From: Pseudomonadales bacterium
Lineage (GTDB): Bacteria > Pseudomonadota > Gammaproteobacteria > Pseudomonadales > UBA7434
Length of the DNA: 54,226 nt
Direction: 5' to 3'
Assembly: GCA_013043705.1 (NCBI GenBank)
Contig: JABDNS010000120.1
Coordinates: 1 to 54,226 of the forward strand
The translations under genes were made by a program, and so were the position numbers. Below the pieces are notes generated by a model. That model saw nothing but the letters and a program-made list of their open reading frames with translations. It did not search any database and had not been told where the DNA came from. Below are positions 1-8,071 of the stretch, in pieces; the first letter of the stretch is position 1; each line of letters begins with the position of its first letter.

Positions 1-472
1 AAAGATCGCGCCTCTCAAGCGCTTCGGAGAGCGTCACCACATCCAGCGGCTCAGCAGCGTCGGCCAGCCGCGCAAGTTCGGCAAAGATATGCGTATGTTT
101 TTGGTAGTAGAAGTCGCTGGCGCTAACTCTGTCGGACACAGAGTCCCAGGCTTCGGTTGATACCAAAATGCCGCCGATTAAAGAGCGCTCGGCCTGCTGG
201 GAGTGGGGCAGCGTTTTAACCGAGCCCACATCGTTGGCGTATTGTGCGGATGGCGAGAAGCTGTCGCCAAACGCACGCAGCGGCCCTTCGTACGCAAGCT
301 CCGGGTCTTCGCTTTGCGCAGCTTGGTAATCTGGTTCCGTGAATGGCGCAGCATCAGCGCTGCTATCACGATTTGCGGGGTTATCGAGTGGGCCGGCGGA
401 TGATACATCGGCCTCTAAAGAACCGGCGTCTATGTCGGGCCCTGCGGGCTCGTGAGTGTCAGTTTCGTCCAC
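1..472 (-). CDS. dnaB: Replicative DNA helicase DnaB, N-terminal part (runs off window)
   Basis: This reading frame is missing from the ORF track because it leaves the window at base 1. Translated by eye it starts at a GTG (472-470), with AAGG nine bases upstream and an in-frame stop just before. After about 88 acidic, low-complexity residues it reads PHSQQAERSLIGGILV...DFYYQKHTHIFAEL, the classic start of the DnaB N-terminal domain that binds primase and packs the hexamer collar. DnaB unwinds DNA at the replication fork. Its place directly after rplI is the usual gammaproteobacterial order. The helicase core with its Walker motifs lies outside the window. The acidic leader before PHS is much longer than in typical DnaB; an internal GTG about seven codons before PHS is an alternative start but has no visible ribosome-binding site. 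Confidence 0.93.
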   Translation of the reverse strand, partial: MDETDTHEPAGPDIDAGSLEADVSSAGPLDNPANRDSSADAAPFTEPDYQAAQSEDPELAYEGPLRAFGDSFSPSAQYANDVGSVKTLPHSQQAERSLIGGILVSTEAWDSVSDRVSASDFYYQKHTHIFAELARLADAAEPLDVVTLSEALERRDL

Positions 473-570
473 ATTCAACTGCCTTCAATAGAAGTCATTG
501 AAAATTTTTTTATTAATGTGCACCGCGACCTTCCAATAAGGGCACGCAAGCAGCGCAGCAAAACCGATGC

Positions 571-1017
571 CTACTCAGCCTCTACAATAACATTGATATT
601 AGCGCTGACATCGGTGTGCAGGCGCAATTGTACCTCATAGGTACCGATTTCGCGGATAACACCCGTAGACAGGATGACCTCGGATTTTTTGATTTCCTGG
701 CCGGCAGCCGTAACCGCATCAGCAATATCGCGGGTTCCAATGGAACCAAACAATTTGCCTTCTTCGCCAGCGTTGGCCATGATCTTCACGCTAAATTCTT
801 GCAACTGCTCAACCCTTTGCTGCGCGGTAGCCAGCGCGGCATCAGCCGCTGCTTGCAACTCTGCCCGGCGCGCCTCAAAGTCTGCAACATTGGCCTGCGT
901 TGCCGGAACCGCCTTGCCGTAAGGAATCAGGAAGTTTCTGCCAAAGCCGGATTTAACCCTGACTTTATCACCAAGATCGCCGAGCTTGGATATCTTTTCC
1001 AGTAGTATCACTTCCAT
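571..1017 (-). CDS. rplI: 50S ribosomal protein L9
   Basis: The 148-residue product begins [25 protein letters not shown] and continues with [10 protein letters not shown], the conserved N-terminal L9 domain that binds 23S rRNA. A long helix rich in A, E and Q follows, then the C-terminal domain ([14 protein letters not shown]). The length matches the family (about 148-150). L9 sits at the base of the L1 stalk and helps maintain reading frame. The gene is fourth in the rpsF-rpsR-DUF2232-rplI series and lies about 100 bp before dnaB on the same strand. Nothing unusual was seen. Confidence 0.98.
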   Translation of the reverse strand: MEVILLEKISKLGDLGDKVRVKSGFGRNFLIPYGKAVPATQANVADFEARRAELQAAADAALATAQQRVEQLQEFSVKIMANAGEEGKLFGSIGTRDIADAVTAAGQEIKKSEVILSTGVIREIGTYEVQLRLHTDVSANINVIVEAE

Positions 1018-1088
1018 CTTTCTTCTACCTCGTTAAATCGTTTGCTTACTTCATAGATTAATTGCATTAATCGCTTTAGTTCTTGCGA

Positions 1089-1961
1089 TTAACGATTACG
1101 GGCCAGCCTGGCTCGAAAATCCAGCGCGCTGTCGGCCACTGCAATAGCGGCCAATAAAGCCATTAACGGCCGAACAAGCACAAACACCATCAGGTAAAAC
1201 ATCAGCAACCAGCCGCCACCCAATCCAAGTTGCCGGGCCACCGCATGCACTAGCGCCGTGCCCGCTATCAACATGGGGACTATGAATAACCAGCCCCAGG
1301 CCGGGTAAGCCGTTTGTGCTGCAATTGCAACAAACCCTGCAACAAGTGCCAGCGCATGAAAACGCTGCAACCGCAGGGCATGAAACTCGTCACGAAACCC
1401 GCCCGGGTTGTACAGCATGGCCTGCCACCAACGCGCCACCAACAAGCTGAAAGCTACCGTTATCGATTGCATAACGGCGATCATTCCAATCACCTGCACA
1501 CCATCGGGCGCCGTGAACTGCGGCAATTTCTCAAGCTCGGCCGCGCTCAAAGAACGCTGCATCTGCTCCTGGAAACGCAGTAGCAGTTCTTCAAAAACCA
1601 CGCGCACAAATTCAACATATTCCGGCAGCGCAAACACAATGGCCACACACCATGCGCCAACCACCACAGGGAGCATAAGCAATGCCACCGACCAGCTCCT
1701 GCTGTGTCTTAACACCAGCGCCAGCCCCACCGCACAAACTGCCGTGGTCAAAGGGCCTATGTCACCAGCCTGCATCCAGAACGCGGCTGGTAAAAGTGCA
1801 CCGGCAATAACCGGCGTGGCGCGACCCAAGCCATGCCGCAGCACGAATAGCGCAACGACTGCTGCACCCAACCAGCTTAAAAATAATGAAGCCGTTGGTA
1901 AGGCAGCCGCTACGGCGCCCTGTAAGGGGCCGCGCATCGCGAATTCCGCGTAAGCTTTCAA
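1089..1961 (-). CDS. DUF2232-family integral membrane protein of the rpsR-rplI interval
   Basis: A 290-residue, very hydrophobic protein with about seven or eight predicted transmembrane stretches, for example LFLSWLGAAVVALFVL near the N-terminus and LMFYLMVFVLVRPLMALLAA near the C-terminus. A soluble, charged loop (FEELLLRFQEQMQRSLSAAELEKLP) sits around residues 125-150. A membrane protein of this type often lies between rpsR and rplI in Pseudomonas-like genomes and belongs to the DUF2232 group; its function is unknown. The first codon is TTG; I keep it because the N-terminus MKAYAEFAMRG resembles remembered Pseudomonas versions. The ATG at residue 9 (base 1937) is an alternative start. Confidence 0.8.
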   Translation of the reverse strand: MKAYAEFAMRGPLQGAVAAALPTASLFLSWLGAAVVALFVLRHGLGRATPVIAGALLPAAFWMQAGDIGPLTTAVCAVGLALVLRHSRSWSVALLMLPVVVGAWCVAIVFALPEYVEFVRVVFEELLLRFQEQMQRSLSAAELEKLPQFTAPDGVQVIGMIAVMQSITVAFSLLVARWWQAMLYNPGGFRDEFHALRLQRFHALALVAGFVAIAAQTAYPAWGWLFIVPMLIAGTALVHAVARQLGLGGGWLLMFYLMVFVLVRPLMALLAAIAVADSALDFRARLARNR

Positions 1962-2080
1962 AAGCTGCGCCGTCCTGTCGCAGCCTGTTCAATAATTAAC
2001 ACAACAAAATCACGCCACTATCTTGCACGCCCCGGAATCGCGCGCAAAGCCTGCGGTGCAACAAAACAATATCGATAAAT

Positions 2081-2308
2081 CTATTTGTGGCTATCGGTGT
2101 ACGGAATCAGCGCGAGGTAACGCGCACGCTTAACCGCGGTAGCCAACTGCCTTTGATAACGGGCCTTGGTGCCGGTTATTCGGCTGGGCACAATTTTCCC
2201 CGTTTCAGAAATATATTCTTTGAGGATATCCAAGTCTTTGTAATCTATATGCTCAATACCTTCAGCGGTGAACTTACAGTATTTGCGACGTCGAAAAAAA
2301 CGAGCCAT
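2081..2308 (-). CDS. rpsR: 30S ribosomal protein S18
   Basis: The product [64 protein letters not shown] is an unmistakable 75-residue S18, which pairs with S6 on the small-subunit platform. The ORF track starts four codons earlier, at a TTG. The ATG at 2308 is preferred because GGAG lies about six bases before it and the resulting length matches the family. The gene follows rpsF by about 60 bp on the same strand, without a priB gene between them. Confidence 0.97.
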   Translation of the reverse strand: MARFFRRRKYCKFTAEGIEHIDYKDLDILKEYISETGKIVPSRITGTKARYQRQLATAVKRARYLALIPYTDSHK

Positions 2309-2371
2309 GCTGCTCTCCAATTAATTCATTAAGCAATTCGTTAAGGGTGCAATACAGAACAAGCCAGCCGT

Positions 2372-2854
2372 CTAGCTTTCGCTGGCAGCATCGGCATTCG
2401 AAGCTGCAGCGCCATCTTCACTCTCAGCTTTATTCTCGGCAGCAGGCTTGGCATCAGCGCCCGCAGCCTGGCGATCCCGGCCACCACCTGATTCCGAGCG
2501 CGCGTCGTAACGCGCTTTGCGCTCACGTTGCTCTTTTTCGGCTTTCATAATTTTGGATTCGCCAACTTCCGGGGCGTCGGTGCGAATTACCAGGTTGCGC
2601 AGCACCGCATCGTTGTAACGGAAATTGGTAGTCAGCTCATCCAGCGCTTGCTGGCCAGCTTCAACGTTCATCAGCACATAATGAGCTTTATTGAGTTTGT
2701 CGATCGGGTAGGCCATCTGGCGCCGCCCCCAATCTTCGACACGATGCATCGTGCCGCCATCTTTGGTGATCGCCGCCGTATAACGCTCGATCATGCTGGG
2801 AACTTGTTCACTTTGGTCAGGGTGGACCATGAACACTATTTCGTAGTGCCGCAT
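2372..2854 (-). CDS. rpsF: 30S ribosomal protein S6
   Basis: The N-terminal 100 residues are a standard S6 ([63 protein letters not shown]). S6 binds S18 and the central domain of 16S rRNA. The protein is 160 residues, longer than the E. coli form (about 131-135), because of a disordered tail rich in A, E, D and G. Variable acidic C-terminal tails are common in S6, and E. coli glutamylates its own. GAGGAG lies a few bases before the ATG. First gene of the ribosomal operon; a promoter-like sequence lies 127 bp upstream. Confidence 0.97.
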   Translation of the reverse strand: MRHYEIVFMVHPDQSEQVPSMIERYTAAITKDGGTMHRVEDWGRRQMAYPIDKLNKAHYVLMNVEAGQQALDELTTNFRYNDAVLRNLVIRTDAPEVGESKIMKAEKEQRERKARYDARSESGGGRDRQAAGADAKPAAENKAESEDGAAASNADAASES

Positions 2855-2980
2855 CGTATCTCCTCGCGGTTGGCGCCTCCCGTTCTAAGCCTGGCGGCTA
2901 CGCGGTGAGGCAAGGAGTAATGCCCTAAAAGCGCTTGAGGCGCTAATCCGAGTACTCAGAGGGGCGAAAAAAGTGGGCGG

Positions 2981-3009
2981 ATTCTACGCGAACGAGGGTT
3001 GGCTTGCAA
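2981..3009 (-). promoter_or_regulatory. Sigma-70-type promoter of the rpsF operon
   Basis: On the minus strand TTGCAA (3009-3004) is followed after exactly 17 bases by TAGAAT (2986-2981). The -35 box matches the consensus at four of six positions and the -10 box at five of six. A GC-rich discriminator (CCGCCC) follows the -10 box, as is usual for stringently controlled ribosomal promoters. It lies about 127 bp before the rpsF start and about 80 bp past the stop of the upstream signalling gene. Read by eye only. Confidence 0.55.
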
Positions 3010-3089
3010 CGGCCAAGCAGGCCTTTGCAAAGACGGAAGCAGGGAAAAAGTTTGTTGCGCTGGCGACGGGCTGCCGCAGCGTGTAAAAA

Positions 3090-4883
3090 TTAGCCAGCGG
3101 CGCGATTTTGAGCAGGGTTTTGTATCGAGCGGGCAAATTCCATGAATTGCTCGGAGGGCATGGCCTTGGCGAAGTACCAGCCCTGGATAACGTTGCAGCC
3201 AAGCTCAACCAAAGTATCCACTTGCTCGTAGCGCTCAACGCCCTCAGCCACGGTGCTAAGCTCCAGACTTTTTGCCAGCGCGATAACCGCTTTAACAATA
3301 GACAAGCCGCTGGTGTTGCCCGGTATATCAACCAGGAAAGAGCGATCAATCTTCAATTCATCGATGGGTAATTGCTGCAAGTAGCTAAGCGAAGAGTAAC
3401 CCGTGCCAAAATCGTCCATCGACAGTGAAATTCCCAAATTCCGCAGCTCGTGCAAGATCAACAGCTTGGCGTCGATGTCATTCATCACCAGGCTTTCGGT
3501 AATCTCTACTACAAGCAGATCCGGCGGCAGGCCGCTCGACGCGAGCGACTCGAGTATGGCGGATGCTAGCAATGCGTGGCGAAACTGTTTGGCCGACACG
3601 TTGACCGATACCTTTATATCGCCCAGGCCCTGCTCGCGCCATAGGGCAGCCTCGGTGCAGGCTTGCTTCAGAATCCAGTCGCCAATCGGAATAATTAGCC
3701 CGGTATCTTCTGCCAAAGGAATAAACTGGTCCGGTGGCAAAAAGCCCAGCTCTGGATGCTCCCAACGCAGCAATGCCTCGGCACCCACGATGCGCCCGGT
3801 TAATGCATTAATTTTTGGCTGGTAGTGCAGTGCCAACTGATTGTCTTCGCGGGCGCGTCGCAGGTCGCCCTCAAGGCGCAACTTTTTCCTCGCCTCTTCA
3901 TTAATTTCCTTGGCGTAAAAGCGGCTTTGGTTGCCACCATCGTTTTTGGCGTAAGCTGTTGCGGCAGTGGCGGCCTTGAGTAAAACGTCACTATCTTCGC
4001 CGTCCTCCGGCGCATGCGCGATACCAATGCTGGCGGTTAAATAGATTTCCTGGCCCGCAACTTTGCAGGGGCTCTCGAAGGATTCAAGTATGCGCCTGGC
4101 GATCTGGCTACTTTCGGATGCATGCAGCACGCCTGGTAAAACCACCGCGAACTCATCGCCCGACAATCTCGAAATATTTGTCCAGGCCTGCTGGTCGTCT
4201 AAACCGCGTTCGCCCTGGATCGATCGCAATGTCGCAACCAATCGCTCCGCTACCTGCTTTAACACCTGGTCGCCAACTTTGGGTCCAAGGCTATCGTTAA
4301 CCTGCTTGAAGCGATCCAACGCTGCCGTAAGTACCGCAAGCCCACCGCGTTCGGCGATTTCTTTTTCTAAAACCCAGCCGAGTCGATCCAGGAAAAGTTT
4401 TCTATTCGGCAGCCCGGTCAGGTCATCATAGTTTTCCAGCCTGTCCTGGTAGGCCTTCACCGTGAGGATGTTGCGCAGCCGCAAGATCAATTCACTGGGA
4501 TCAACCGGCTTGGCCAGAAAATCCGTTGCACCAAGCTCCAGCGCGCTAAGCTTGCTCTCTGCATCGGTAGATGAGGTTAAGACAATAATCGGCAGGTGTT
4601 TAAATTCGTCCGTCTCGCGAACGCTTTGCAGAATTTCAAAACCGCTGACCTCGGGCATGTTAAGGTCGAGCAGCAAAAGGTCGGGCGAGCACTCCTGCAT
4701 TTTTTGCATTGCCGACGGCGAGTGCTCCACGGCAACGAAATTATCGTAGCCATGCTCCTGCAGGTAGGTTTCAACAAGCTCCATCATGATGGGCTCATCG
4801 TCCACCATCATAATGACAGCACTGCCACCGCTGCTAAACGACGGCGAGCTATCTTTATCAACCTGCTTGTTGGTTTCACTCAT
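3090..4883 (-). CDS. REC-GGDEF-EAL response regulator, probable c-di-GMP phosphodiesterase
   Basis: 597 residues. An N-terminal receiver domain (about 22-138) has the acidic pair VDDE, phospho-acceptor D73 in LLLLDLNMP, and K125 in LAKPVD. The GGDEF domain (about 150-320) is degenerate: the signature is SGDEF (241-245), the first metal-binding Asp of the usual DLDRFK motif is Ala (AALDRFK), and the upstream RxxD inhibitory site is absent. The EAL domain (about 340-585) looks intact, with EALLRW, NVSAKQF, EITES, DDFGTGYSSL, LKIDRSF and VAEGVE. I therefore infer c-di-GMP hydrolysis controlled by phosphorylation, with the GGDEF domain as a likely GTP sensor or relic. The gene lies 203 bp after the hybrid kinase gene on the same strand, so that kinase's HPt domains are its natural phosphodonors. 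Cytoplasmic. Confidence 0.93.
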   Translation of the reverse strand: MSETNKQVDKDSSPSFSSGGSAVIMMVDDEPIMMELVETYLQEHGYDNFVAVEHSPSAMQKMQECSPDLLLLDLNMPEVSGFEILQSVRETDEFKHLPIIVLTSSTDAESKLSALELGATDFLAKPVDPSELILRLRNILTVKAYQDRLENYDDLTGLPNRKLFLDRLGWVLEKEIAERGGLAVLTAALDRFKQVNDSLGPKVGDQVLKQVAERLVATLRSIQGERGLDDQQAWTNISRLSGDEFAVVLPGVLHASESSQIARRILESFESPCKVAGQEIYLTASIGIAHAPEDGEDSDVLLKAATAATAYAKNDGGNQSRFYAKEINEEARKKLRLEGDLRRAREDNQLALHYQPKINALTGRIVGAEALLRWEHPELGFLPPDQFIPLAEDTGLIIPIGDWILKQACTEAALWREQGLGDIKVSVNVSAKQFRHALLASAILESLASSGLPPDLLVVEITESLVMNDIDAKLLILHELRNLGISLSMDDFGTGYSSLSYLQQLPIDELKIDRSFLVDIPGNTSGLSIVKAVIALAKSLELSTVAEGVERYEQVDTLVELGCNVIQGWYFAKAMPSEQFMEFARSIQNPAQNRAAG

Positions 4884-5086
4884 TAAAAATCGCGCTCCAG
4901 ACTCTGCGCTTTACAATCTATTATCGGCAAGTTCAATTTGCCCATTCCACTGTTAACTATAGTAATCGGCCTGCCTTTCACTATCCCGATAGCGCGTTTA
5001 GCCCATGAAATCAGGGTCAGGTCACAGTTTTTGTATTACGCAAAAGAAAGGAAAATACGCAGTAACCTGCGCCGCTTGAGCGCGGA

Positions 5087-8023
5087 TCAGGCGCTTTGCT
5101 GGCCAGGCTCATCGCCTACCGGGTCGGGCACCACCATGCGCTGACGCAGGTCCTCGATAACCGCCACACGCTGCGCTATATCGCCCGAATCGCAGGCCTT
5201 GGCCGCCTGTTCCAGCTCCGCAGCCGGCTCTGTGAACGCGGCAAAGCCAACGCTGCCCGCAGAGCCTTTAAGCCAATGCGCCAGGTTAGCAATTTCATTG
5301 AAATCGGATTTGGAGACCGCTAGGTGTAGGGTATCGAGCTGTTCGTCGAGCCGCTCGATAAACTTCCGCACGATATTGCAAAACTTGGCATTTGATGTGG
5401 GTAATGAAGATTTCAACGTCGCGGCAGGCGCTTTGGCTGCGCGTACAGGCTTGCTGGCCTTTGCAATCGCCGCCTGGTCTGCGCTGCGCTCGCTCACATC
5501 AATGCGTTCGTACTTGCTGCGGATTTCGGTAATCAACTCGGCGCAGTGCACCTCGTTGCCGGCCTTGGCCTGCACTTCGAGCTCAGCCGCAACCGCAGAA
5601 AACTGGTCGAAGCCAACCGAACCACCAGACCCCTTAAGCCAGTGCGCAAGGTCGGCCAGTTTGCCGTAATCTTTGGCATCCCAGCTTTGCTCGAATGCTT
5701 CGACCTGGTCGCCAAGGCGAACAACAAACTTCTCGACGATTGGGCGGAACTTGTCGTTGCTGTCTAGCAGTTTGGAGCGAACCGGATCCAGGGCTGTAGC
5801 TTCTGGTGCTGGCACATCCGATGCGGCGCCATTGGCAACTGGCATTGCTGCCGGCGCGCTCGGTTTAGCCGCTGCCGGTGTTGCGCCCAGCGTCTCAACC
5901 ATCAGCGCAATCAGCTTGTCGATAACGATAGGCTTGGCCATATAACCCGTGAAGCCCGCTCCGATACACTCCTGCTCAGTGCCCTTCATTGCGTTGGCGG
6001 TTAACGCATAAACCGGTTTGTCGTAGCCGCGCTCGCGCAACACGCCAACCGCTTGCATACCATCCATCACCGGCATATTAATATCCATCAACACGATGTC
6101 GTAGTCATTAGCGGCAACTTTTTCGGTACCAACCAAGCCATTTTCAGCGGTGTCGATAGTAAGACCAAGATCGCCCAGCACAACCTGGAGCAGCTCGCGG
6201 TTTTCAGGGCCATCGTCAACCACTAGCACACGCGAGTCCGGGAACTCCCAGTTTACGTTGGCTGCTTCTTCACTTTGTGAGCCTTCGTCCAGCAACTCGC
6301 TCGGCGACAATAGCGGTACACCGCTCACATCACCGGTGGGAATATCCAGGATAAAGGTCGAGCCCTCACCATGCTTGCTGCGCACTGAAATGCTGCCACC
6401 CAGCGCCTCGACAAACTTTTTACTGATCGTTAATCCAAGCCCGGTACCGCCAAAGCGACGCGATATCGACGTATCGGCCTGGGTAAACGGATTAAATACA
6501 TTGTCGGCCTGTTCCTGGGTCATGCCGATACCGGTATCACTGACTTCGACCAGGATGCTATTGCCCTCGGGCGACTCCTGGTAACGCGTAACAATTCTTA
6601 CGCCACCCTCTTCAGTAAACTTGATGGCATTACCCACTAAGTTGGTAAGCATCTGGCGAAAACGCGACGGGTCCGAATGAATAGAAGCCGGTAGCGAACC
6701 GCGCGGACAGTACTCAAGTGAAATATTCTTCTGCTGTGCCTTGATCTGCATGATGCGAGTAACTTCGTGGATAACCTTATGCAGTTCGCAATCAATTATT
6801 TCCATATCCATGCGGCCAGCCTCGACCTTCGACAAATCGAGAATATCGTTGATCAAGCCAAGCAGGTGCTCGCCGCTGGAGGAAATCGTATTCAGGTACT
6901 TGATGCTCTCCTCCTCCGTTTTGCCCTGGCCTCGTTTCAGAATCTCGGTAAAACCAAGAATCGCATTCATTGGTGTACGAATTTCGTGGCTCATATTGGC
7001 CAGGAAATCGCTCTTCGCCTTGTTGGCGTCTTCGGCCATTTGCATGGACAGGCGCAGCTGCACTTCCTTTTCTTCAAGTTCGGTAATATCGTCAAAGCTA
7101 ACCAGGACGCCCTTTGCAACTTCGCCATCCGCCATCACCGGCGAGCAATTCACCATAAAGGTACGCGTCTTGCCATCGTCACTCTGGTCTGGCAATTTGA
7201 CGATCACACCCAAACGGGATGTGGCATCCTGCATCGCTTGATACCAGGGCCACTCATCGGCCGCCGGGCTTTCGTTGTTCTCTAGCTGCCACTCGAAATC
7301 GGCGATGCGCAACCCGACCAGCGCGTCCGCTTCGCTATCTACAAGCGACTCAAACGCGGAGTTGGCCAATACAATGTTTTGTTTGGCATCGAGCACCAAC
7401 AAGCCTTCAGCGATGGTGTCCAGCGCCGAACGCACTCGATCTGGAATCGCCTGGCTGGGATCGAGGTGCTTGAGCATGATGCCCAAATACAGGTAGAAGC
7501 AGAAAAAACTCAAACCACCGATGCTTGCTATAAGCACGACTAGCGGTTGCCGGAAAAAAGACCAGTCACCAATGGGTGCCGCCGGGCGAAAGCGCAGCTC
7601 AATCGAGCCCCAGAGCTTGCCGCGTTCGAGGATGGGCACCTGCAGCTGGGTTTGGGTTGAGGTATTTGCTTCAATGGGCTCCCAGTGCATCTTGTGGTTG
7701 GCGACATCCGCAAGAATTTTCCCGCTCGCATTGCGCACACCGGCTGAGAGCAGATCGGGGTTGCGTTGCACAATCAGGTTCAGGTTGGCTTCAACCCTGC
7801 GCAAGTCCGAGCGAGTAATAAAAACCGAACTGTTGGCAGCAATCGCCTCGGCCATTGCCGCGCGGCCTTCCAGAATCGCCCCTGTCCTGTCGGGAACTAG
7901 TCCTGCGAAAGCGGCCACCAGCATCAAGCTGACAATAATACTGGCCTGGCCCAGTGCAATCCTGAACTTGGCGCTCTGCGCGTTGAGTATCGCCCTGATC
8001 GGCCGAAGGATGAAATTGATCAT
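5087..8023 (-). CDS. Hybrid sensor histidine kinase with two tandem HPt domains
   Basis: A 978-residue inner-membrane kinase of BarA/TorS-like design. Order, in chosen-start numbering: TM1 at about 27-45, a periplasmic sensor of about 110 residues, TM2 at about 160-184, a PAS domain (about 200-315), HisKA with H346 in SHEIRTPMN, HATPase_c (NLVGNAIKF, DTGIGM, GTGLGL), a receiver with D647 in VLMDINMP and a conserved K in AKPI, then two HPt domains with the same core, AHWLKGSGGSVGF (H794) and AHWLKGSAGSVGF (H916). Two HPt domains in one kinase are uncommon and look like a tandem duplication. The ATG at 8023 is preferred over the track's TTG because GGGGGAA lies seven bases before it. The gene begins 48 bp after the giant exoprotein gene and is followed by a REC-GGDEF-EAL regulator, suggesting an H-D-H-D relay to c-di-GMP turnover. 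Confidence 0.94.
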   Translation of the reverse strand: MINFILRPIRAILNAQSAKFRIALGQASIIVSLMLVAAFAGLVPDRTGAILEGRAAMAEAIAANSSVFITRSDLRRVEANLNLIVQRNPDLLSAGVRNASGKILADVANHKMHWEPIEANTSTQTQLQVPILERGKLWGSIELRFRPAAPIGDWSFFRQPLVVLIASIGGLSFFCFYLYLGIMLKHLDPSQAIPDRVRSALDTIAEGLLVLDAKQNIVLANSAFESLVDSEADALVGLRIADFEWQLENNESPAADEWPWYQAMQDATSRLGVIVKLPDQSDDGKTRTFMVNCSPVMADGEVAKGVLVSFDDITELEEKEVQLRLSMQMAEDANKAKSDFLANMSHEIRTPMNAILGFTEILKRGQGKTEEESIKYLNTISSSGEHLLGLINDILDLSKVEAGRMDMEIIDCELHKVIHEVTRIMQIKAQQKNISLEYCPRGSLPASIHSDPSRFRQMLTNLVGNAIKFTEEGGVRIVTRYQESPEGNSILVEVSDTGIGMTQEQADNVFNPFTQADTSISRRFGGTGLGLTISKKFVEALGGSISVRSKHGEGSTFILDIPTGDVSGVPLLSPSELLDEGSQSEEAANVNWEFPDSRVLVVDDGPENRELLQVVLGDLGLTIDTAENGLVGTEKVAANDYDIVLMDINMPVMDGMQAVGVLRERGYDKPVYALTANAMKGTEQECIGAGFTGYMAKPIVIDKLIALMVETLGATPAAAKPSAPAAMPVANGAASDVPAPEATALDPVRSKLLDSNDKFRPIVEKFVVRLGDQVEAFEQSWDAKDYGKLADLAHWLKGSGGSVGFDQFSAVAAELEVQAKAGNEVHCAELITEIRSKYERIDVSERSADQAAIAKASKPVRAAKAPAATLKSSLPTSNAKFCNIVRKFIERLDEQLDTLHLAVSKSDFNEIANLAHWLKGSAGSVGFAAFTEPAAELEQAAKACDSGDIAQRVAVIEDLRQRMVVPDPVGDEPGQQSA

Positions 8024-8045
8024 CCGGTTTTCCCCCAATTCACTC

Positions 8046-8063
8046 CCGGTATTTCACTACCGG
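8046..8063 (-). other. Small hairpin between exoprotein and kinase genes
   Basis: CCGGTA (8046-8051) and TACCGG (8058-8063) form a perfect six-base stem with a six-base loop in the 48-bp gap between the giant gene's stop and the kinase start. There is no T-run, so it does not look like an intrinsic terminator. It could stabilise mRNA ends or reduce read-through. Weak evidence. Confidence 0.3.
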
Positions 8064-8071
8064 CGTTTCGT

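Noticed and set aside
2930-2944. Short hairpin AGCGC-TTGAG-GCGCT before rpsF as a terminator
   Set aside because: The five-base stem is too short and it lies downstream of the rpsF promoter, inside the leader.
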